This document shows, piece by piece, positions 1 to 6,364 of a stretch of 33,736 bases of DNA. Source of the DNA: Candidatus Binatota bacterium (lineage in GTDB: Bacteria; Desulfobacterota; Binatia; UBA1149; CAITLU01); the NCBI GenBank assembly GCA_024276575.1, contig JAJRWY010000224.1:1-33736 (forward strand), written 5' to 3'. The notes below the pieces were generated by a model. It was not told the DNA's origin, searched no databases, and saw only the letters and a program-made list of their open reading frames with translations. Position 1 is the first letter of the stretch. Each line of letters starts with the position of its first letter. The position numbers and the translations under genes are program-made.

Positions 1-1
1 C

Positions 2-163
2 AAGGTCGAGGGCGAAGGCAAAGGTTCCGACGCTCATCATGCTGCTGTCGTCGGAGATACGGTGGGCGATCCGTTCAAGGACACCTCGGGGCCGTCGATG
101 AATATTCTGATCAAACTCATGTCCATCGTGGCCCTGGTTATAGCGCCGCTTCTGGTTTCCTAG
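2..163 (+). CDS. hppA: Membrane-bound proton-translocating pyrophosphatase, C-terminal end (partial)
   Basis: Only the last 53 codons lie in the window, and the gene enters from the left edge. The reading frame ends at TAG 161-163. The visible segment contains [19 protein letters not shown] followed by a hydrophobic helix ([16 protein letters not shown]), which is the conserved last cytoplasmic loop and final membrane helix of H+-pumping inorganic pyrophosphatases. These integral membrane enzymes hydrolyse PPi and export protons or sodium. The Asp/Lys residues of [11 protein letters not shown] belong to the substrate-binding site. Potassium dependence and ion specificity cannot be read from this fragment. 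The gene lies 36 bases upstream of rpsF, with no clear terminator between them. Confidence 0.93.
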   Translation, partial: KVEGEGKGSDAHHAAVVGDTVGDPFKDTSGPSMNILIKLMSIVALVIAPLLVS

Positions 164-199
164 GAGTGCCCGTTAACACGGATAGACAGAGGTGGAATT

Positions 200-844
200 A
201 TGAGACCATATGAAACACTAGTGGTGTTCAGTACCGATACCGGTGAAGAAAACGCTGCGGTTCTTGCCAAGCTTGGCTCCATAATCGAGGGTAGCGGTGG
301 CTCCATCGACGAAAGTCACGATTGGGGTGTGCGCCGGATGGCCTATCCTATAAAGAAGCTGACCGAGGGGCATTACCACTTGCTCGAGTACCAGGCTGAC
401 CCTTCGGTGGTGAGCGAGCTCGAACGCAATTTGCGAATCAGTGAGAGCGTGTTGCGTTACATGAGTGTTCAACAGGAACACACTGGGTTGCCAGAGCAGA
501 GGTCGGAAGAATCCGCTTCGGGCCGTCGCGAGGTTCCCATGAGTGAACTTCGTTCAGGCGGTCGTGAGAGGGAGAGTCCGGAGACGAAGGCGGCGGGGAC
601 CGCCCCTGTTTCGGAGGCCTCTGTTTCGGAGGATAGCGTAGTGGCATCCACGTCGGCCGCCGGCGTTGCGGAGGCTGCCGTTGTGCCGCAGACCCCGGTC
701 GTAACGGAATCCGTCGTGGCGGACGCGCCTGCGGAGACTCTGCCGTCGGCGGAGAGTAGTGGCGACGCCGCAAAAGCGTCACCGAGTGAAACCGCGACCG
801 GTGAGGGTGCCGCAGTTGATGAAGGAGCAGGGAAGAATGAGTGA
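200..844 (+). CDS. rpsF: 30S ribosomal protein S6 with long acidic C-terminal tail
   Basis: S6 binds S18 on the platform of the small ribosomal subunit. Residues 1-95 form the normal S6 fold: [13 protein letters not shown] at the start, the [11 protein letters not shown] motif near residue 43, and [13 protein letters not shown] near residue 75. The protein is 214 residues against a usual 95-140. The extra 115-120 residues are rich in Ala, Ser, Val, Glu and Thr, strongly acidic and probably disordered. The start at 200 has a purine-rich Shine-Dalgarno (GAGGTGG) about eight bases upstream and matches the family N-terminus. The gene overlaps rpsR by eight bases, so the two are probably translationally coupled. 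Confidence 0.96.
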   Translation: MRPYETLVVFSTDTGEENAAVLAKLGSIIEGSGGSIDESHDWGVRRMAYPIKKLTEGHYHLLEYQADPSVVSELERNLRISESVLRYMSVQQEHTGLPEQRSEESASGRREVPMSELRSGGRERESPETKAAGTAPVSEASVSEDSVVASTSAAGVAEAAVVPQTPVVTESVVADAPAETLPSAESSGDAAKASPSETATGEGAAVDEGAGKNE

Positions 845-1157
845 AGGAAGCGAACAGCGCTCCGAGCAAGATCGGCGGCCTTCTAGCGGGCCGCGCAGAC
901 CGGGGGGTCCTGGTGGACAGCGGCCTCGTGGTGGACGGCCGCGCTCGCGTGGGCGCCGCCGCGTCTGCCGTTTCTGTGCGGACAAATCGTTAGTGCTCGA
1001 TTACAAGTGGAGTCACGTGCTGCAGGGCTTCATCAGCGAAAGAGGGCGTATCGTCCCCAGCCGCACAACCGGCACCTGCGCGAAACATCAGCGGCGGCTT
1101 ACGCAAGCTATAAAGCGCGCCCGCAATGCGGCCTTGCTCGCATACAAGCGCGGTTAG
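837..1157 (+). CDS. rpsR: 30S ribosomal protein S18 with basic RG-rich N-terminal extension
   Basis: S18 is the partner of S6 in the 30S platform. The conserved core runs from about residue 42 (RRVCRFC) through [23 protein letters not shown] to the C-terminus. Cysteines in CRFC and TGTC give a zinc-ribbon-like C+ arrangement. The first 40 residues are an added tail of Arg, Gly, Pro and Gln. I chose the ATG at 837 (106 residues) because AAGGAG at 822-827 lies nine bases upstream and because it overlaps the end of rpsF. A longer open frame from 759 exists but would put 26 unrelated residues inside rpsF. Confidence 0.93.
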   Translation: MSEGSEQRSEQDRRPSSGPRRPGGPGGQRPRGGRPRSRGRRRVCRFCADKSLVLDYKWSHVLQGFISERGRIVPSRTTGTCAKHQRRLTQAIKRARNAALLAYKRG

Positions 1158-1180
1158 GCGCCGCGGCTGGAGTCATAGCA

Positions 1181-1825
1181 ATGGAAGTAATTCTTCGTGA
1201 CGACGTACCCGGACTCGGAATAATCGGCGATGTGGTTAATGTCCGTCCGGGTTACGCGCGCAATTATCTGTTGCCGCGCGGGCTCGCGGTCGCGGCGGAC
1301 CGTCGCAATCTAAAGGAACTCGAACACCAGAAGAGATTGGTGGAGATCAAGAAGGAGCGGGAACGGGGTAGCTACGAGCGTATGGCTGGGTCTCTGTCGA
1401 AACTCCGGCTCGAGATCGAAATGCGCGCGGGACTCGGCGGTAAGCTATTTGGTTCGGTAACGAACTTGGATGTCGCTAAGTTGATAGCCGAGCAGGGCTT
1501 TGAACTTGATCGCCGCCGTATCGAATTGAAGGTCCCGATCAAAGAAATCGGGACTCATTCGGTGTCCGTGAGAGTCGGCCAAGACATAAGCACGGAAGTG
1601 TCTTTGACGGTCAAGCCGCTTGGCGGCGAATTGGAGAATGTCTCGGCGGACGGCGAGGACGCCGTGGTTACTGCTGCGGAGTCTTCCGAGGTAGCGAAGC
1701 CGGAGTCAGGAGAGGAAGAACGAGCTGCTGTGCCGGAGGTCGAGTCGGAATCTGCCGGCGAAGCCGGCGCCGAGTCGGCGCAACGCGAAAGCGGCGGTCC
1801 CGATAGCGGCGAGCCGCAGGTTTAG
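1181..1825 (+). CDS. rplI: 50S ribosomal protein L9 with acidic C-terminal extension
   Basis: L9 is an elongated 23S rRNA-binding protein at the L1 stalk base. The N-domain is clear: MEVILRDDVPGLGIIGDVV, then RPGYARNYLLPRGLAV, which is the rRNA-binding loop. A long connecting helix follows (about residues 40-75), then the C-domain with GKLFGSVT near residue 88. The usual length is about 148 residues; this one has 214. The final 65 residues are rich in Glu, Ser, Ala and Gly, acidic and probably unstructured. The ATG at 1181 has GGAG at 1169-1172. The frame stays open upstream inside rpsR, but that part has no L9 similarity. It closes the rpsF-rpsR-rplI cluster; no dnaB follows. Confidence 0.96.
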   Translation: MEVILRDDVPGLGIIGDVVNVRPGYARNYLLPRGLAVAADRRNLKELEHQKRLVEIKKERERGSYERMAGSLSKLRLEIEMRAGLGGKLFGSVTNLDVAKLIAEQGFELDRRRIELKVPIKEIGTHSVSVRVGQDISTEVSLTVKPLGGELENVSADGEDAVVTAAESSEVAKPESGEEERAAVPEVESESAGEAGAESAQRESGGPDSGEPQV

Positions 1826-2006
1826 GCTTGCCGGAGATTGGAACGCCGCCGCTGCTGCGTAGCCGCACCCGCTGCCGCGTGGCTGCGGTACCGCTACAGG
1901 CCTCTGTTCGACTGTCCTCGACTGTAGCGGTGGAGTATGCGCAAGCGGCGGCGCGGCCGTTCGCGCTATGCGGTTACCGAGGTGCCATCGCTGCCAGTTG
2001 TCAAGG

Positions 2007-2035
2007 TTGACTGCGGTGGTGAGGATTGTTAGACG
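2007..2035 (+). promoter_or_regulatory. Candidate sigma-70 promoter for tRNA-Val
   Basis: TTGACT (2007-2012) is separated by exactly 17 bases from TAGACG (2030-2035). Transcription would begin near 2042, about 13 bases before the mature tRNA. The -35 is good and the -10 weak (3 of 6). The rest of the gap from 1826 to 2054 shows no supported gene. Confidence 0.4.
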
Positions 2036-2054
2036 AAACGGCTACTTAGGCTTT

Positions 2055-2129
2055 AGGCACGTAGCTCAGTGGGAGAGCGCTTCCTTGACACGGAAGAGGT
2101 CGGCGGTTCAATCCCGCCCGTGCCTACCA
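2055..2129 (+). tRNA. tRNA-Val (anticodon GAC)
   Basis: All arms of the cloverleaf fold. The acceptor AGGCACG pairs with CGTGCCT, the D stem is GCTC/GAGC, the anticodon stem CTTCC/GGAAG encloses loop TTGACAC, and the T stem GGCGG/CCGCC encloses TTCAATC. The anticodon GAC is at 2087-2089, reading GUC/GUU valine codons. The CCA end is encoded (2127-2129). It lies alone between rplI and thrS. Confidence 0.96.
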
Positions 2130-2152
2130 CGTATTGTAAGCTATTGGAGGAG

Positions 2153-2181
2153 TTGACTAGCGGAGAACTGAGACTTACACA
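2153..2181 (+). promoter_or_regulatory. Weak candidate promoter upstream of thrS operon
   Basis: TTGACT (2153-2158), a 17-base spacer, then TACACA (2176-2181). The -35 matches five of six consensus bases but the -10 only three. It would leave a leader of about 75 bases before thrS. I see no clear T-box or terminator fold in that leader. Confidence 0.3.
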
Positions 2182-2260
2182 CGGGATCCTCGAAATTGAG
2201 CGGGCGTTGGCGTGCCGCCGTTCCCCTGCGTGAGTGCCGCAAACAACGGTGTAAGATCGG

Positions 2261-4177
2261 ATGAGTCAACAGATAAGTGTCACCGTTGAGGGAGGCGGCC
2301 AGTCCGAGTTCCCCAAGGGAACGACTGCCGAAGAGGCGCTCGGTTCGAAGCTCGCGAGTAATTGCGTGGGGGCTCTCGTCGACGGGCGTCCGGTCGATCT
2401 TTCCTATCGATTGGAGGCGGATTGTTCGCTCTAGGCAATTCGTCCGGACTCCGACGCCGGACTCGAGATCCTACGCCATTCAAGCGCCCATCTTCTCGCC
2501 CACGCGGTCAAGCGTCTATACCCACAGGCCCAGGTCACTATCGGGCCGGTGATCGAAGACGGCTTTTACTACGACTTCAAGTACGATCCGGGTTTTACGC
2601 CGGAGGATCTGCAGCGAATTTCTCAGGAAATGGAGAAGATCAGTGCTGAGGGGCACGCGATCGAGCGCGAAGAGATGGAAAGTGGTGCTGCGATCGAGAT
2701 GTTTAGGTCGGCGGGAGAGGATTTCAAGGCTGAAATCATCGAGGATTTAGCAGAAGCCACCGTGAGCCTGTACCTGCAGGGCGACTTCGTGGATCTATGC
2801 CGGGGTCCTCATGTACCGTCCACCAAGCGGCTCAAGGCCTTTGAGTTGTTGAGCGTGGCCGGTGCTTATTGGCGGGGTGACGAACGCAATCCCATGCTGC
2901 AGCGCATATACGGCACTGCTTTCGCCGATCGCAAGGCTCTGAAACTACACTTGGCGCGGATCGAGGAGGCACGTAAGCGCGACCATCGTAAGCTGGGCAA
3001 GGCATTGGGCTTGTTCTCCTTTCACCAAGAAGCGCCGGGTTGCCCTTTCTTCCATCCCGACGGAGCGACGGTCTACAATCTGCTGGTCGATTACATCCGT
3101 GGTCTTTACGGCCGTTACGGTTACCAAGAGGTTATCACTCCGCAGATTCTCGATGTGGATCTTTGGCATCGTTCCGGGCACTACGAAAACTATCGGGAGA
3201 ATATGTACTTCACGTCAGTCGAGGAGCGGGAGTTTGCGGTAAAACCCATGAACTGTCCGACTCATTGCCTGATGTATTCCGAGCAAGTCCGCTCTTACCG
3301 CGAGTTGCCGGTACGTATGGCGGACTTAGGACGCCTCCATCGTTTCGAACGTTCCGGAGTAGTACACGGGCTTACGCGGGTCCGTTCGTTTAGCCAGGAC
3401 GATGCTCACATTTTCTGTACTCCCGAGCAGATCCAGTCCGAAATCCAATCGGTCATTTCAATGATCCGTTCTGCGCAGGAAGTGTTCGGTTTTAGTGAAA
3501 CGCGAACCTACCTCTCGACGAAACCGGGCAAAGCCATCGGTGATGCGTCGATGTGGGAGCGGGCGGAGGCTGCACTTCATGCAGTGCTCGAATCCGATGG
3601 TGGCGAGTACAGTGTGAATGAGGGGGATGGGGCGTTCTACGGGCCGAAAATAGATTTCTGTATACTCGATGCCATGAAGCGTGAGTGGCAATTGGGCACG
3701 GTTCAGCTCGATTTTTTCCTCCCCGAGCGTTTTGACCTGAAGTACGTCGACAGCGCCGGCGCCCATCAACGTCCGGTCATGATTCACCGCGCTGTACTCG
3801 GCTCGATCGAGCGTTTCATGGGTATTTTGATCGAGCATACCGGCGGAGCTTTGCCGCTATGGCTTGCCCCCGTGCAGACTAGGTTAGTTACGGTTACAGA
3901 TCGCCAGAATGAATACGCGACGAGGGTTGAAGCGACGCTCAAAGCGCGGGGCCTGCGGGCCAAGGCCGATCTCAGAAACGAAAAACTGGGCTTTAAGATA
4001 CGGGAAGCCCAGCAAAACAAGGTGCCGGTCATTGCAGTGATCGGCGACCGGGAAGTTGAGCAGGGGAGCGTGTCTCCAAGGCTCAGAGGCGGTAGCCAAC
4101 TCGATTCGATGACGGTGGATGAGTTCGCCGGCTGGCTAGTCGAGAGAAGCGTACCCGGAGACGGAGGTGTACCATAA
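2261..4177 (+). CDS. thrS: Threonyl-tRNA synthetase, interrupted by an in-frame TAG at codon 58
   Basis: The enzyme charges tRNA-Thr and edits mischarged serine. Read through the TAG at 2432-2434, the frame from ATG 2261 gives 638 codons, the normal family length. Codons 1-57 form the N-terminal TGS domain (QSEFPKGTTAEEAL, then VDGRPVDLS). Codons 70-80 give the editing motif HSSAH (H73, H77), and C180 in DLCRGPH is the editing cysteine. The class II core follows (PMNCPTH zinc ligand; GSIERFMGILIEH motif 3), then the anticodon-binding domain. No frameshift is needed; a single codon is at fault. The first usable start after the stop is GTG 2549 (542 residues), which loses TGS and H73/H77. The stop may be a real mutation, a sequence error, or suppressed. 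The gene heads the infC-rpmI-rplT-pheST block. Confidence 0.88.
2432..2434 (+). other. In-frame amber codon inside thrS
   Basis: TAG sits between CTC and GCA in the same frame that encodes the TGS domain upstream and the HSSAHLL editing motif downstream. A one-base change from CAG, GAG, TGG or AAG would explain it. TAG terminates many other genes in the window, so general reassignment of the codon is unlikely. Confidence 0.9.
4163..4176 (+). promoter_or_regulatory. Shine-Dalgarno and ATA start codon of infC
   Basis: GGAGG at 4163-4167 is six bases before ATA at 4174-4176. The frame beginning with ATA encodes the conserved IF3 N-terminus (KINSDIRARQVRLID). No ATG, GTG or TTG exists between the preceding sequence and GTG 4225. 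The ATA overlaps the TAA of thrS (4175-4177), an ATAA overlap analogous to ATGA coupling. Non-canonical AUU starts are established for infC, where IF3 itself discriminates against them. Confidence 0.75.
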
Positions 4178-4692
4178 GCAGCCACCAGGAATTCAAGATC
4201 AACTCGGACATTAGAGCACGGCAGGTGCGGCTCATTGATGTCGAGGGAGAGCAACTCGGAGTGATGTCGTTGCCTGATGCACGCGAGATCGCCGAGGCCA
4301 AAAACCTCGACCTCGTGGAAGTTGCCGGCATGGCGGATCCTCCAGTGTGCCGGATTATGGATTTTCACAAGTTCCGTTATGAGCAGCGGAAGAAGACCCA
4401 GGAATCGAAACGGAAATCAGTTTCGGCTTCGGTCAAGGAAGTGAAGATTCGATCACGAACCGAAGCGCATGATATCGAGTTCAAGATGGGCCACATAAGG
4501 CGCTTTTTGGAGAAGGGACACCGGGTAAAAATCTCAGTGTTTTTCAAAGGGCGCGAGATCACTAGGCCGGAACTCGGCCGGGTGATGCTCAACAAGGTGC
4601 TCGAGAGTTTGACCGATGTGGCTACGCCGGAAGGTAGTCCGCGAATGGAGGGACGCCATATGTCGATCATGGTTGTCCCAAACAAGAATTGA
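4174..4692 (+). CDS. infC: Translation initiation factor IF-3, probable ATA start
   Basis: IF3 binds the 30S subunit, blocks 50S joining and checks the start codon-initiator tRNA pairing. From the ATA at 4174 the protein has 172 residues, the normal length. The N-domain has KINSDIRARQVRLID, then GEQLGVMSLPDAREIAE, DLVEVAGMADPPVCRIMD and FRYEQRKK leading into the lysine-rich linker. The C-domain holds VKEVKIRSRTEAHDIEFK and a C-terminal MSIMVVPNKN. The alternative start at GTG 4225 would delete 17 residues that match the family, so ATA with GGAGG is preferred. A rare start codon would make IF3 autoregulatory, as in E. coli. The gene is coupled to thrS and followed by rpmI. Confidence 0.95.
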   Translation: MSSHQEFKINSDIRARQVRLIDVEGEQLGVMSLPDAREIAEAKNLDLVEVAGMADPPVCRIMDFHKFRYEQRKKTQESKRKSVSASVKEVKIRSRTEAHDIEFKMGHIRRFLEKGHRVKISVFFKGREITRPELGRVMLNKVLESLTDVATPEGSPRMEGRHMSIMVVPNKN

Positions 4693-4705
4693 AGGGAGAG
4701 GGTAG

Positions 4706-4903
4706 ATGCCCAAAGTAAAGACGAGAAGAGGAGCGGCCAAGCGTTTCAAGTTGACCGGTACGGGTAAAATCAAGCGCAAGCGGGCTTATCTGCGCCACCA
4801 GTTGTCGGCCAAGACGCGCAAGCAAAAGCGCACGCTGCGCCATTCCGCCACCGTGGATTCGGCCTACGCGCGCGGGATCAGACGGCTTTTACCTTACGGG
4901 TAA
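4706..4903 (+). CDS. rpmI: 50S ribosomal protein L35
   Basis: This is a 65-residue, strongly basic protein of the large subunit, at the usual family length. The N-terminus [20 protein letters not shown] and the middle [20 protein letters not shown] are the L35 signature. The C-terminal segment [16 protein letters not shown] is also typical. The start ATG is preceded by GGGAGAGG, a good ribosome-binding site. It lies 13 bases after infC and 42 bases before rplT, the conserved infC-rpmI-rplT order. Confidence 0.97.
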   Translation: MPKVKTRRGAAKRFKLTGTGKIKRKRAYLRHQLSAKTRKQKRTLRHSATVDSAYARGIRRLLPYG

Positions 4904-4945
4904 GCTCTGTCCGCGAATTGTAATTCAAGCACAAGGAGATAACCC

Positions 4946-5302
4946 ATGCCTAGGGTGACGAGAGGGAGCAAGGCGCGCAGGCGCCGCAACAAGATTCTCA
5001 AGCGCGCGCGCGGTTTCGTCGGTGGAAGGAAACTCTACCGGCAGGGCCGTGAGACCGTTGAGAAGGGATTGGTCTACGCGTATCGGGACCGGAAGGTCAG
5101 GAAGCGTGAGTTTCGGCGCTTGTGGATCGTGCGGATCAATGCCGCGGCCCGGCTGCAAGGTCTGAGCTACTCCACTTTGATGCACGGCTTGAAGCAGGCC
5201 GGTGTCGAAGTCGATCGAAAGTCGCTTGCGGAAATGGCAGTGAATGAGAAGGCAGCATTCGTCGAATTGGTAAACGTTGCCAAGTCGAAGCTAGCTGCCT
5301 GA
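4946..5302 (+). CDS. rplT: 50S ribosomal protein L20
   Basis: L20 is an early assembly protein of the 50S subunit and, in other bacteria, a translational repressor of the infC-rpmI-rplT operon. The 118-residue length is normal. The basic N-terminal tail [19 protein letters not shown], then [36 protein letters not shown] and [19 protein letters not shown] are all family motifs. AAGGAGAT lies shortly upstream of the start. pheS begins nine bases after the stop, so all four genes are probably co-transcribed. I could not recognise an L20-binding leader by eye. Confidence 0.97.
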   Translation: MPRVTRGSKARRRRNKILKRARGFVGGRKLYRQGRETVEKGLVYAYRDRKVRKREFRRLWIVRINAAARLQGLSYSTLMHGLKQAGVEVDRKSLAEMAVNEKAAFVELVNVAKSKLAA

Positions 5303-5311
5303 GAAGACTCC

Positions 5312-6352
5312 GTGGAGTCTGCTCTACAACAGCTCGAAGACATTGAACAAGAGGCCTTGAAGGGCATTGCGGATGCGGAAGACGCTGAAAGTCTCGACCG
5401 GGTTCGTGTGGAGTTTCTTGGCAAGAAGGGGCGCCTGACACGCGTACTCCGCGGGCTTGCAGCGGTCCCTGCCCAGGATAGGCCGCAGATCGGCCAACGG
5501 GTCAACGAGGCCAAGGAACGCTTGGCTCGAGCGGTCGACGCGCGCAAGTCGGCTATCAGAGAGCGGGAAAGGGAGGCGCGTTTGAGCGGCCCCCAACTCG
5601 ACATCAGTCTGCCGGGCTTCGGGCAGCCCTGCGGAGCCATTCATGTGCTGTCGCGTACAATGGCGGAAATCTGCGACATCCTCGGTGGATTCGGCTTTTG
5701 TATTGCCGAAGGCCCGGACATCGAGGACGAGTACCACAACTTCGAAGCGCTCAATATCCCCGAGGACCACCCGGCCAGGGATATGCAGGACACCTTTTTT
5801 GTTCACGGCGGCCGTGTATTGCGAACTCACACCTCTCCCGTTCAGATTAGAGTAATGGAATCGCTACAGCCGCCCTTGCAGATCATTGCTAGGGGAAGCG
5901 TGTACCGGCACGACGATGATGTAACCCATTCCCCGATGTTTCATCAGGTTGAAGGACTGATGGTGGATGAGGGCGTAACCTTTTCTCACCTGAAGGGTGT
6001 ACTGACAGCCTTTTTACAGCGCATTTTCGAACGTGAACTGCCGGTCCGGTTCCGGCCCAGTTATTTCCCCTTCACGGAGCCCAGTGCGGAGGTAGATATC
6101 GGATGTGTCATGTGCGACGGGTCGGGCAAGGCGGACGGCGTCTGCCGTATCTGCAAGGGAAGTGGATGGCTGGAGATCCTCGGCTGTGGGATGGTCGACC
6201 CTGCGGTTTTTGCTCATGTAGGGTATGATTCGGAGAAATACACTGGTTTTGCGTTCGGTCTCGGTGTCGAGCGTATCGCCATGCTGAAACACAGAATCGG
6301 CGACATCCGTTTATTTTACGGCAGTGATCTCCGCTTCCTGAAACAGTTCTAG
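5312..6352 (+). CDS. pheS: Phenylalanyl-tRNA synthetase alpha subunit
   Basis: PheS is the catalytic subunit of the alpha2-beta2 enzyme that charges tRNA-Phe. It has 346 residues, a typical length. The N-terminal coiled coil runs over about residues 1-95 (LGKKGRLTRVLRGLAAVP is the conserved piece). The class II catalytic core follows: DIEDEYHNFEALNIPEDHPARD, then GSVYRHDDDVTHSPMFHQVEG (motif 2), FPFTEPSAEVD and GFAFGLGVERIAML (motif 3). Two CxxC pairs (CVMC, CRIC) near residues 265-283 form an insert that may bind metal, common in several phyla. The start is GTG at 5312, nine bases after rplT. pheT follows 12 bases later. Confidence 0.97.
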   Translation: MESALQQLEDIEQEALKGIADAEDAESLDRVRVEFLGKKGRLTRVLRGLAAVPAQDRPQIGQRVNEAKERLARAVDARKSAIREREREARLSGPQLDISLPGFGQPCGAIHVLSRTMAEICDILGGFGFCIAEGPDIEDEYHNFEALNIPEDHPARDMQDTFFVHGGRVLRTHTSPVQIRVMESLQPPLQIIARGSVYRHDDDVTHSPMFHQVEGLMVDEGVTFSHLKGVLTAFLQRIFERELPVRFRPSYFPFTEPSAEVDIGCVMCDGSGKADGVCRICKGSGWLEILGCGMVDPAVFAHVGYDSEKYTGFAFGLGVERIAMLKHRIGDIRLFYGSDLRFLKQF

Positions 6353-6364
6353 GGCTATTTATCG

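Noticed and set aside
438-869. Open frame opposite rpsF
   Set aside because: Arg/Pro/Ser-rich low complexity mirroring the repetitive S6 tail.
2432-2434. TAG read as a sense codon throughout the genome
   Set aside because: hppA, rpsR, rplI, pheS, the exported hydrolase, apt, nuoI and nuoF all end properly at TAG, so a general recoding does not fit.
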